Shown piece after piece: positions 55,383-62,534 of a stretch of DNA of 64,000 nt. Under the pieces are notes generated by a model. That model saw only the letters and a program-made list of their open reading frames with translations. It was not told where the DNA came from and ran no database searches. Source of the DNA: Lacrimispora amygdalina (lineage in GTDB: Bacteria; Bacillota; Clostridia; Lachnospirales; Lachnospiraceae); assembly GCF_003432035.1 (NCBI RefSeq), contig NZ_QOHO01000023.1, positions 1 to 64,000 on the forward strand, read 5' to 3'. Position 1 is the first letter of the stretch; each line of letters opens with the position of its first letter. The position numbers were made by a program, and so were the translations under genes.

Positions 55383-56768
55383 TTAGTTCCCTTTTAAGAC
55401 CATATCCAAAACCTCTGACAGAGGTTCCATTGCATTTAATGCCTCCTGATAGGAATTGGTCTGGGCACCTACTTCAATTAAGGAAGACCTGGCTCTTAAG
55501 TGCTGGTTATAACGAAGTCCTTTTATGTAAATCTTACGGGTGAGACCGGGAAAATAGGCTGCGCTGTCCAGCTGCATCTGAAAGCTGAAGGCGAGATTCT
55601 TCTCTCTGTAAGGATTTGGCAGATACTCAATGGGGCCTTCCGGAGTCTGGCAGACTCCATTAAAAAACATAACAGGCGCAGTCATTTTTCCATTGACTTT
55701 ATTGACCATATGCAGATCACTGTTTACTCCATCCCGGTGAATATCCAGGATGACTTCGATAGAAGGGTTTTCCTGGAGAATTTTTGTAATGCCGTCGAGA
55801 GCGTAGGTATAGGCTTTGTTTCTGTCCAGTTTTCCATTCTGCAAGTCATATACGGAAGTGTCATGAATGACGTTGTAACCCTTAGCGGTTAACAATTTTG
55901 TTAAATAGGTTCCGATACCCACTACGGTTGCTTCTTTATTATTCTGAGTCCTGAAATCGGAATATTCTTCCTGGGAATGGGTGTGGTAGATTAAAATCTG
56001 GGGTTTGTCATTACCTCCTTCCAGAGTAAATTTCTCCGAAAGGAACTGATCGGCTTTCATCAGATCCCGCCCTGCAGTCGTGGAGGTATGAACGCTGTAA
56101 AAATGCTTCATCATATAATCATAATCTGCCAGCTGTTCCTTCCGGTATGTAGTTCCCACAATTGGCCAGATATTGCTTGATGCACAGGTCATTGCAGACT
56201 TTTTTTCTGTCCCCCCAGGCATGGGCTGCTGTATCTCCTGGCTCACCTCTGGTTTTTGCGTTTGTGCTGCCGCCTGGCTTTCCTGTGTCCCCGGCTGTAT
56301 CTTAGGTGCCCCGGCATTTACGCTACCGTCTTCCCCGCTCTCTTCTCCTCCATCATATAGAAGAAAGCTGTGCTCTTCATAAAACTTCCCGCTTTCTAAA
56401 TAACTCCTGTATGCCGGATCATTTTCTCCGTAATAGCCGGCTTTTGTGTTACTTTTTCCCATATAACGGGATAAGGGGGAATGGCTGAAGAAAAACCCGC
56501 AAAAAAGGCTTCCGAGAGAATCTTTCTGATAAAGCGCTTTTCCCTCTTCCCCCTCCTGGTCCCAGACAGCAGCAGGATACTGGTATCGCCAGATAAAGGA
56601 GACGCTATCTGCAACTCCCTCTCCCATCCAGTTTTGTATCTCCTTTAAATCCAGTCTGCCTGCTGCCTGGGAAGCTTCTTTAAAACTAAAAAAAACGGCC
56701 AGAATCAGGCTTACTGCAATCATTAAATTTTTAATTAACCGGTTCAATCGTTCACTGCTCTGTTTCAT
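55383..56768 (-). CDS. spoIIP: Stage II sporulation protein P
   Basis: Peptidoglycan amidase/endopeptidase of the SpoIIDMP complex, which drives membrane migration during engulfment. The 461-residue protein has an N-terminal membrane anchor (about 15-35), a low-complexity Gln/Glu/Pro linker and the SpoIIP domain with 'ILIYHTHSQEEY' (His metal ligand) and 'VILDIHRDGVN' (second set). Start 56768 is preferred as AGGAAGG precedes it; the frame is open nine codons further. It follows gpr by 56 bases, a conserved sporulation pair. Confidence 0.94.
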   Translation of the reverse strand: MKQSSERLNRLIKNLMIAVSLILAVFFSFKEASQAAGRLDLKEIQNWMGEGVADSVSFIWRYQYPAAVWDQEGEEGKALYQKDSLGSLFCGFFFSHSPLSRYMGKSNTKAGYYGENDPAYRSYLESGKFYEEHSFLLYDGGEESGEDGSVNAGAPKIQPGTQESQAAAQTQKPEVSQEIQQPMPGGTEKKSAMTCASSNIWPIVGTTYRKEQLADYDYMMKHFYSVHTSTTAGRDLMKADQFLSEKFTLEGGNDKPQILIYHTHSQEEYSDFRTQNNKEATVVGIGTYLTKLLTAKGYNVIHDTSVYDLQNGKLDRNKAYTYALDGITKILQENPSIEVILDIHRDGVNSDLHMVNKVNGKMTAPVMFFNGVCQTPEGPIEYLPNPYREKNLAFSFQMQLDSAAYFPGLTRKIYIKGLRYNQHLRARSSLIEVGAQTNSYQEALNAMEPLSEVLDMVLKGN

Positions 56769-56824
56769 AGCCGCCTTCCTGCATTCTTGATTCATAATAT
56801 ACTATGCAGAAAGCCGGCTGTTTA

Positions 56825-57802
56825 CTACGAAACTTCCTGTCCCAGAAAGGTCATATGGATTCCCTCTGAGATGGTGAAACTCAATTCTTTCACGGTTTCG
56901 TCAATATCGGGAGGAGTCACATAAAGTGGTCCGAACTCCGGCTCTAAAAGTTCCCGTATGAGATCATACTGCTCATCAGAATTAAGATTTTCCATAAAAT
57001 CTCCCATACCCTTGGTCTCCATATTTTCTGACAAAGCTCTGATTAAGGTTCTGACTGTATCGTGTACGATGGCAGCCGCCCCTACCACGGTGGGGACGCC
57101 AATTGCCATAACCGGGACCCCTAAGCTTTCTTTTGTTAAGCTGTGGCGGTGATTTCCCACTCCGGAACCTGGATGGATTCCGGTATCCGTCAGCTGTATG
57201 GTGGTTCCGAGACGTTTTACACTTCTTGCAGCCAGAGCATCAATTGCAATAATGAGATCCGGTTTTGTTTCTTTAATAATTCCTTTTAGTATTTCGGCTG
57301 TTTCCATTCCGGTCTGAGCCATAACACCAGGTGCAATTCCGCTGATCACCGGCATGGTTTTTCCCCGCCAGAAATCTTCCCCATACTGAACTTTTAAATG
57401 TCTGGTGACCTGAAGGTTTTTCAGAACTCTCGGCCCCAAAGAGTCCGGAGTTACGGAAGAATTGCCAAGTCCTGCCACCAATACGTGAAAATCCGGTTTT
57501 CTGAAATCTTTCCCTTCCAGCAGCTTGGAGATCTGGGCTGAAAGCTCTTCGGACACCTCCCTGTGATAATCCTCATCTTTTAAAGACAGCTGGTCTGCTT
57601 CCAGGGTGATATAGGTTCCAATGGGCTTTCCCATGGCTTTTGATCCTTTTTCATCAAGAATTTTTACCTCTGTCATTTTAATCCGGCTGTCGGACCGGTG
57701 CCATTCCCTTAAGGATACTCCTGATATTTCTCCGCCGTCACCGGGAAAGCTTTCTTTTTCTTCAACAGCAAGGTCTGTACGAACTTCAAATGTGTTTTCC
57801 AT
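56825..57802 (-). CDS. gpr: Germination protease GPR
   Basis: Degrades small acid-soluble spore proteins when spores germinate. The 325-residue zymogen begins MENTFEVRTDLAVEE, a motif typical of the autoprocessing region, and has the A25-family domain ('LVAGLGNSSVTPDSLGPRV', 'IAIDALAARS', 'GVGNHRHSLTKESLGVPVMAIGVPTVV'). ATG 57802 follows AAAGGAGG; the frame is open 16 codons further. Divergent from rpsT; the 178-base gap holds both promoters. Confidence 0.95.
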   Translation of the reverse strand: MENTFEVRTDLAVEEKESFPGDGGEISGVSLREWHRSDSRIKMTEVKILDEKGSKAMGKPIGTYITLEADQLSLKDEDYHREVSEELSAQISKLLEGKDFRKPDFHVLVAGLGNSSVTPDSLGPRVLKNLQVTRHLKVQYGEDFWRGKTMPVISGIAPGVMAQTGMETAEILKGIIKETKPDLIIAIDALAARSVKRLGTTIQLTDTGIHPGSGVGNHRHSLTKESLGVPVMAIGVPTVVGAAAIVHDTVRTLIRALSENMETKGMGDFMENLNSDEQYDLIRELLEPEFGPLYVTPPDIDETVKELSFTISEGIHMTFLGQEVS

Positions 57803-57980
57803 TTCTTCCTCCTTTCCAGCATTTCTAAGGTATTTTCTGCAAAAAAGCAAGAATTATGTATTGACATATGTATCGAAATTCGCTAAAATATAAAAGTATG
57901 TTTACATTGAACTGTCCGTGTCCAGGCTTTGATGCAAAACAAAGAATAAATCATATTACATTTTATTGGAGGTGTACAGA

Positions 57981-58244
57981 TTGGCTAACATTAAATCTGC
58001 AAAGAAAAGAATCTTAGTTAACGAAACTAAGGCTGCTAGAAACAAAGCGATCAGATCCAAAGTGAAAACATCCATTAAGAAAGTGGAATCTGCTATTACT
58101 GCCGGTGACAAGGCTGCTGCCCAGGCATTATTAGTAAATGCTATTACAGAGATCGACAAAGCTGCTACCAAAGGCGTATATCATAAGAATAACGCTTCCA
58201 GAAAAGTATCCAGAATCTCTAAAGCTGTTAACGCAATGGCTTAA
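57981..58244 (+). CDS. rpsT: 30S ribosomal protein S20
   Basis: An 87-residue three-helix ribosomal protein, Lys/Ala rich: 'ANIKSAKKRILVNETKAARNKAIRSKVKT' is a perfect S20 start. It begins with TTG at 57981, with GGAGG ten bases before; no ATG is near. TTG/GUG starts are common for rpsT, which is autoregulated at initiation. It ends with a strong terminator. Confidence 0.97.
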   Translation: MANIKSAKKRILVNETKAARNKAIRSKVKTSIKKVESAITAGDKAAAQALLVNAITEIDKAATKGVYHKNNASRKVSRISKAVNAMA

Positions 58245-58260
58245 TTCATAAACGATATTT

Positions 58261-58297
58261 ATCCCATTCAGACTAACCCGCTGAATGGGATTTTTTG
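58261..58297 (+). terminator. Terminator of rpsT
   Basis: ATCCCATTCAG (58261-58271) and CTGAATGGGAT (58281-58291) pair perfectly, loop of nine bases, then TTTTTT. Confidence 0.95.
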
Positions 58298-58336
58298 GTT
58301 TGGCGGAATCTCTTTTTATTGGATCCCGCCAGGTTC

Positions 58337-59167
58337 TTATAAAATTTGAAGTGCACCGTTTTTATCCGTATTAAGGCGCAGCTCCCCTTCATACATACTT
58401 CCGTCAGATGTTAACCGGTAAAGCTCATTTTTCCAGATCACCCACTGGTCTTTTGCCATTTTTCCGTCAATGTCTAAATAATACCATTTTCCGTCACTTC
58501 CGGTTTTCCAGGTGTCTTTTACCATATATCCGGCTTCATCAAACCAGTACCAGGTTTCTCCGTCCTGATACCAGTTGTTTTTCACATAATCTCCTGTATT
58601 TCCCAAATAAAATCTCCATCCGTTTTCATCTTCCACCCATCCGGATTTTACTTCCGCTGCTGATAAAAGTGAATCTTTAAAATCATCCCATGTATGGCTG
58701 GTGTGGTTATATACAAATGGATTGGGGCAGATTTTACCGGTTACGTCGTAGTGGCGGATTACGTGGTCTTCTCTGATCCCGTATTGTTCCATAAGATGCT
58801 TTGTCAGTGTTTTTGCTGAAGCGACAGTTGCATCTTCAAAATACCAGTCTCTGCTTGTATCGGACTGACTGCCTTTATTTCTGACGCATAGTTCTATGCC
58901 GATACTGTTGCTGTTGCGGCATTCGGGATGGATGTAGGTCCTGGCTCCGCAGTGCCATGCGATATTTTTGTCCTCTACGGACTGCCAGATCTCTCCGGAA
59001 AAGCCCACAAAGTAGTGGGCGCTGGCGCCTACGTACTGGGAAGCATAGTATTTGCAGTTTGCTTCTGCCCCTCCCAGCGCCCCTACGTAATGAATGACAA
59101 TATATTTAATACGGCTTAGTTCGCCGTTGCTGTAATTGTATGGGGTTAGAAGTTTGTTTATTTCCAC
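58337..59167 (-). CDS. N-acetylmuramoyl-L-alanine amidase with cell-wall-binding repeats (endolysin-like)
   Basis: A 276-residue lysin. Amidase_2 domain (about 20-165) with zinc ligands in 'YIVIHYVGA', 'HCGARTY' and the distal 'HYDVTGKICPNPF', then about four CW_1 repeats (170-260, 'GWVEDENGWRFYLGNTGDYVKNNW'). No signal peptide, as in phage endolysins that need a holin. The start is GTG at 59167, which overlaps the stop of the 51-aa gene (TAAGTG) and follows GGGAGGGG. It is the last gene of a holin-endolysin cassette. Confidence 0.9.
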   Translation of the reverse strand: MEINKLLTPYNYSNGELSRIKYIVIHYVGALGGAEANCKYYASQYVGASAHYFVGFSGEIWQSVEDKNIAWHCGARTYIHPECRNSNSIGIELCVRNKGSQSDTSRDWYFEDATVASAKTLTKHLMEQYGIREDHVIRHYDVTGKICPNPFVYNHTSHTWDDFKDSLLSAAEVKSGWVEDENGWRFYLGNTGDYVKNNWYQDGETWYWFDEAGYMVKDTWKTGSDGKWYYLDIDGKMAKDQWVIWKNELYRLTSDGSMYEGELRLNTDKNGALQIL

Positions 59168-59323
59168 TTAAATCCCCTCCCTTCTTCCCGAGAATCCCAT
59201 GTCATCTGCATCAAAGGATTCCCGGAAGCGTTCGATTTCTGTATAATCGGAATTTTTTAAATTTTCCTGTATTCCAAGTAATTCTATGCGGGTCATGTCT
59301 TCTGTTGCTTCGCTTTTTACCAT
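59168..59323 (-). CDS. Hypothetical 51-aa protein in the lysis cassette
   Basis: A short acidic protein (starts MVKSEATEDMTRIELLG, includes 'RFRESFDADDMGF'), probably helical. ATG 59323 follows AAGGTG; the frame is open 29 codons upstream without an SD. It sits between holin (103 bases away) and amidase (directly adjoining), where phage lysis modules may carry accessory proteins. No family recognised. Confidence 0.55.
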   Translation of the reverse strand: MVKSEATEDMTRIELLGIQENLKNSDYTEIERFRESFDADDMGFSGRREGI

Positions 59324-59425
59324 AGATATCACCTTGTCCCTTTTTATTAATATATGAAGGACAGGTGAAAGATGTACCGGATAAATTATGGCTTTCTTTT
59401 CAAATGACACCCAAAAGAGAACTTT

Positions 59426-59842
59426 TTAAGACGGTTGTGATTTCTGGTTCAACAAGTCTATCGCCTTCGTCAGAACAGAGGGCAGCGGTATTCCCATTAG
59501 CCCGGCATTCTCTACTATGGAAATCAGCTCATTTGCCATAAAACCAATTACTACAGTATCTCGTATGTATGTTGTTCCAATGGACAAATCTAGTCGATAA
59601 GCAATCAGAACAAACAGAAGAGTCATAGACTTTCTACATAAGCCTTTCCAGCCTGCTTTTGATTCCAAAGTCCCTGTTTCTGTTTTTTTACTATTATGAA
59701 AAATAGCAGCTACTGCTATCCCAGATATGAAGTCTATTGCCATGAACAGGACCAAAGTGGCAATTCCAGTATCCCAACCTCCTAATAAAGTTGTAATAAT
59801 ACTGCCGACTATACCGGTTAAGGTACACAAGGTGTTTTTCAT
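59426..59842 (-). CDS. Phage holin family protein (Bacteriophage_holin_4 / TcdE-like)
   Basis: A 138-residue holin with three to four membrane segments; 'LGGWDTGIATLVLFMAIDFISGIAVAA' and 'VVIGFMANELISIVENAGLMGIPLPSVLTKAIDLL' are signatures of the TcdE/UtxA holin group. Such holins let endolysins or toxins leave the cell. ATG 59842 follows GAGGAG. The gene stands 38 bases after the small XRE regulator gene, with a 19-bp operator-like dyad at 59883-59901 directly in its upstream region. Confidence 0.9.
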   Translation of the reverse strand: MKNTLCTLTGIVGSIITTLLGGWDTGIATLVLFMAIDFISGIAVAAIFHNSKKTETGTLESKAGWKGLCRKSMTLLFVLIAYRLDLSIGTTYIRDTVVIGFMANELISIVENAGLMGIPLPSVLTKAIDLLNQKSQPS

Positions 59843-59879
59843 TTTGTCTCTCCTCAAATATAATTTCTGCTAAATAGCA

Positions 59880-60110
59880 TTATGTAGTCTTTTCGTCTAC
59901 ATCATCATTAAAAAAAATACCACTTATCTCCTCCAACGACACAATCCCAAGCAACTCACACAGCATTTTAATCTCACCCGCCTTAAACTGACTCTTATTC
60001 CAAAGTTTCCTCCGAAACCCATAACTGGATAAGTGAAGTCTGTCTGCAATCCACCCCTTTTTCAGCCCGAATTTTTTAATTCGCTCATTTAACCGAACCG
60101 TATTTGTCAT
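59880..60110 (-). CDS. Small XRE-like DNA-binding protein
   Basis: A 76-residue protein with a helix-turn-helix pattern ('LNERIKKFGLKKGWIADRLHLSSYGFRRKL'), about the size of phage Cro or excisionase-like proteins. Strong AGGAGG before ATG 60110. It is divergent from the CI-like gene at 60246 and upstream of the holin. Its last codons (DDVDEKTT) are encoded by the third operator-like dyad (59883-59901). Cro-like function is inferred from size and position. Confidence 0.8.
   Translation of the reverse strand: MTNTVRLNERIKKFGLKKGWIADRLHLSSYGFRRKLWNKSQFKAGEIKMLCELLGIVSLEEISGIFFNDDVDEKTT
59883..59901. promoter_or_regulatory. Operator-like dyad O1 (holin side)
   Basis: TGTAG TCTTTTCGT CTACA: perfect five-base arms with a nine-base centre, overlapping the end of the small regulator gene and 41 bases before the holin ATG. 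On the reverse strand it covers a -35-like TAGACG with TATTTA 17 bp downstream. Confidence 0.65.
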
Positions 60111-60125
60111 TCCCTCCTCCTTTCT

Positions 60126-60144
60126 TGTAGTCTTTTTGTCTACA
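60126..60144. promoter_or_regulatory. Operator-like dyad O2
   Basis: TGTAG TCTTTTTGT CTACA: the same 19-bp pattern as O1 with one base changed, just downstream (leftward) of the -10 of the leftward promoter and 16 bases before the small regulator gene start. Confidence 0.7.
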
Positions 60145-60148
60145 TCAT

Positions 60149-60225
60149 CATCATACTCTGTTGTTTCCTTTTTGTCAACACCTTTCTCAATTTTTGTTGA
60201 AAGTAATTCTACTACATGTTATAAT
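60149..60225. promoter_or_regulatory. Divergent promoters with operator-like dyad O3
   Basis: Rightward: TTGAAA (60197-60202), 17 bp, extended -10 TGTTATAAT (TATAAT 60220-60225), then GGAGG and ATG 60246. Leftward: TTGACA, 17 bp, TATGAT (about 60179-60151). O3, TGTTT CCTTTTTGT CAACA (60162-60180), shares the 5-9-5 layout of O1 and O2 and covers the leftward -35; it lies 36 bp from O2. Confidence 0.7.
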
Positions 60226-60245
60226 ACTGTCATGGAGGTGGTCCT

Positions 60246-60728
60246 ATGGATATCGGTCAGATCATAAAACAAAGACGAGAAGAACTGGGAATGTCCCAGG
60301 AAGAGCTTGCGCGAAAGGCGGGTTACAAATCCCGTTCTTCTATTAATAAGATAGAAGTAGATGGCAGAGGTCTTCCCCAGTCAAAAATTACTGCAATCGC
60401 AAAAGCGCTGAGAACAACTCCCGCTTCCCTCATGGGCTGGGAGGAAACAGAGAGTTTTGCACTGGATCATGTGAACAGCTGTTTTGGAGAGTCTGCCAGA
60501 GAAATGTTAAGTAACTTTCAAAAGCTCAATGAAAACGGACAGAAAGAGGCGCTAAAAAGGGTCAGTGAGATGGTACACATCCCCCAATATACAAAAGCAG
60601 ACCCGGTTGTCCAGCCTTTGCATCCGGATTCCAGATCTTATTTACAGCCGGTAGCGGCTCATGAGCGGACAGATATTGAAGTGACTGAGGAAATGAGACA
60701 GCATGATGATGCCTTTTTCGATGAATAA
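60246..60728 (+). CDS. XRE-family CI-like repressor
   Basis: A 160-residue regulator with N-terminal XRE helix-turn-helix ('IKQRREELGMSQEELARKAGYKSRSSINKIEVDGR', about 7-42) followed by a helical region; no LexA/S24 peptidase domain is seen in the C-terminal part. GGAGG before the ATG. It is followed 18-27 bases later by an ImmA/IrrE-type gene, the usual pair in which the protease-like protein inactivates the repressor. Likely represses the divergent small XRE gene and the lysis cassette through the dyads. Confidence 0.88.
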   Translation: MDIGQIIKQRREELGMSQEELARKAGYKSRSSINKIEVDGRGLPQSKITAIAKALRTTPASLMGWEETESFALDHVNSCFGESAREMLSNFQKLNENGQKEALKRVSEMVHIPQYTKADPVVQPLHPDSRSYLQPVAAHERTDIEVTEEMRQHDDAFFDE

Positions 60729-60755
60729 GGAATAAAATTCGTTGAGGTGATTTAT

Positions 60756-61211
60756 TTGAATTATGACATATTATTAAAGGAAGCAGACTCTGACGGAATC
60801 ATGATTAAAGAAAAACCATTAGTTGCAAACGATGGGCGGATCAGGGGCGATCAGATTCTCATCCGGCAGAACATGTCCGGCTGCCAGAAGGCCTGCGTAC
60901 TGGCAGAAGAGCTTGGGCATTACTACACCACTGCCGGAGATATACTGGATCAGTCCAATGTTTCAAACAGAAAGCAGGAACGCACTGCACGCTTATGGGC
61001 ATATAACAAGATGATTACATTGGAGAAGCTGGTTGCAGCGAAAGAGGCCGGCTGCAGAAACAGCTTTGAAATCGCGGAACATTTAGAGGTTACGGAAGAG
61101 TTTTTATTGGAAGCGCTGGAATGCTATCGGACAAAGTATGAGAAGGGGCTGCAAAAGGACAACTATTTAATTCTTTTTGAACCATTTAATATATATAAAA
61201 TGGCAGAATAA
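60756..61211 (+). CDS. ImmA/IrrE family metallo-endopeptidase-like protein
   Basis: A 151-residue ImmA/IrrE-type protein. The expected HExxH is 'AEELGHYYT', where the first His is replaced by Glu (ExxxH with one His), a form frequent in clostridial prophage members; 'IRGDQILIRQNMSGCQKACVLAEELGHYY' is otherwise typical. It probably acts on the repressor just upstream. TTG 60756, six bases after GAGGTG, is preferred over GTG 60747. Confidence 0.82.
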   Translation: MNYDILLKEADSDGIMIKEKPLVANDGRIRGDQILIRQNMSGCQKACVLAEELGHYYTTAGDILDQSNVSNRKQERTARLWAYNKMITLEKLVAAKEAGCRNSFEIAEHLEVTEEFLLEALECYRTKYEKGLQKDNYLILFEPFNIYKMAE

Positions 61212-61269
61212 TTTTTTTGTTATCTTAATGTCGGCTGTACTCTCATATACTATCCAGAGGTGATGAACT

Positions 61270-61473
61270 ATGCAGTCCTGTGAACTGGTAACACTGGTGT
61301 CATCCATTGCCTGCTGTCTTGCAAAAGACCGCACAGCCGAGGAAATTGCTCTGCTCAGCTGTGTTTTCAACCAGCTGGGTGACACTCTGGAAACAATTGC
61401 AGCCCATCGGGTACTTTGTTGCAGCGATGATAAGAATGGCAATATCGATGATGATATATTTTTCCGCTTTTAA
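61270..61473 (+). CDS. Small conserved clostridial protein (DUF6774-like)
   Basis: A 67-residue Cys-rich protein: 'SCELVTLVSSIACCLAKDRTAEEIALLSCVFNQLGDTLETIAAHR'. It resembles a small Lachnospiraceae family of unknown function that I recall as DUF6774. GAGGTG before the ATG. It follows the ImmA-like gene but may belong to the host locus rather than the phage module. A long hairpin lies three bases after its stop. Confidence 0.65.
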   Translation: MQSCELVTLVSSIACCLAKDRTAEEIALLSCVFNQLGDTLETIAAHRVLCCSDDKNGNIDDDIFFRF

Positions 61474-61475
61474 AG

Positions 61476-61536
61476 AGAAAGAAACCGGTAGCCATAAGGA
61501 TCTGTTCATTAGTTCCTTATGGCTGCCGGTTTCTGA
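61476..61536 (-). terminator. Terminator between the small gene and holA
   Basis: GAAACCGGTAGCCATAAGGA pairs with TCCTTATGGCTGCCGGTTTC over 20 bp with one mismatch. A T-rich tail (TTTCTTTCTCTTT) is present in the leftward direction, so it mainly ends holA; it also closes the convergent gene. Confidence 0.8.
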
Positions 61537-61554
61537 CTCAGACAACCCGTTGCT

Positions 61555-62526
61555 TTAATACTTCGCAGTCAGCAGAAGCTCCACTGCCATACGGTCCGAA
61601 AGCCTTCCGGTTTTTACCGCTTCTTCCGCTTCAACACAGGAATTTACATAAGAAAGAATCTGCTCTTTTGAAAAAGTTTTTGCCTGAGGCATCAGCTTAC
61701 CGGCAGCAAAAGGCGGAATTTTAAGTTTTGCCGCGATTCCCCCTTTATCCATTCCCTTCCCCATCAGTTCCTTCACCTGGAGCAGCTGATTAAACTGCCT
61801 GGCTATGAGAAACATAATTCTCATAGGCGGTTCCTTTAAAGTAAGTAAATCTTCATAAAGATCAAGCGCCTTTTTTGTCTGACGGTTCACAATTGATGTA
61901 ACCATGTCAAAGATCTTATTGGCTGTGCGTTCCGTACAGATGGCCGTCACATCCTCATCTGTTATCACTTCTCTTCCCAATGTGAAACTGATAAGTTTTT
62001 CCAGCTCCATGCGGATGTTTTCCATGTCATCTCCGGTCATGCTTAAGAAAAGCTCCATGGTCTGCCCGGTCACCTTCTTCCCTTCTCTGGCAAGCAGAGT
62101 TCCCGCCCACCTGGCAAGCTGGCTCATATCCTGACGCTCCATTTCAGCAGCATATCCCAGTTCCTTTATCTTTTTAAACATTTTACTTCTTTTATCTACT
62201 TCTGATTCCACAAACACCATGCAGGTTGTATCCGGCATCTGGGGAAGATAGGCAGCCAGTTCCTCTGCCGCCGATTTAAAAAAGCCGCTGTCTTCTACCA
62301 GAATCATTCGCTTCTCAGCAAAAAAAGGCATGGTATCAGCAAGGCTTATCAGTTCCTTTACATCAATGGACTTTCCGTTAAACTGATTGAAATTCATGGT
62401 ATCGCCCTGGGTTATGGCCGATTTCATCTGATTTTTATAGCTGTTTTTTAAAAAGGCTTCTTCCCCAAATAAGAGGTAAACCGGCTTAAAACTATTATTT
62501 TTTATATCCTGATTCAGGGTCTGCAT
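61555..62526 (-). CDS. holA: DNA polymerase III delta subunit
   Basis: Clamp-loader subunit of 323 residues that opens the beta clamp. The start 'LNQDIKNNSFKPVYLLFGEEAFLKNSYKNQM' and the C-terminal 'GRLSDRMAVELLLTAKY' are classical HolA. ATG 62526 fits the family start; a GTG at 62538 overlaps the comEC stop by four bases. The gene is the normal neighbour of comEC and rpsT. Confidence 0.93.
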   Translation of the reverse strand: MQTLNQDIKNNSFKPVYLLFGEEAFLKNSYKNQMKSAITQGDTMNFNQFNGKSIDVKELISLADTMPFFAEKRMILVEDSGFFKSAAEELAAYLPQMPDTTCMVFVESEVDKRSKMFKKIKELGYAAEMERQDMSQLARWAGTLLAREGKKVTGQTMELFLSMTGDDMENIRMELEKLISFTLGREVITDEDVTAICTERTANKIFDMVTSIVNRQTKKALDLYEDLLTLKEPPMRIMFLIARQFNQLLQVKELMGKGMDKGGIAAKLKIPPFAAGKLMPQAKTFSKEQILSYVNSCVEAEEAVKTGRLSDRMAVELLLTAKY

Positions 62527-62534
62527 AACATGGT

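Noticed and set aside
58261-61540. Attachment site duplication flanking the phage-like module
   Set aside because: I compared the sequences next to rpsT and next to holA and saw no clear direct repeat; an alignment with an empty site would be needed.
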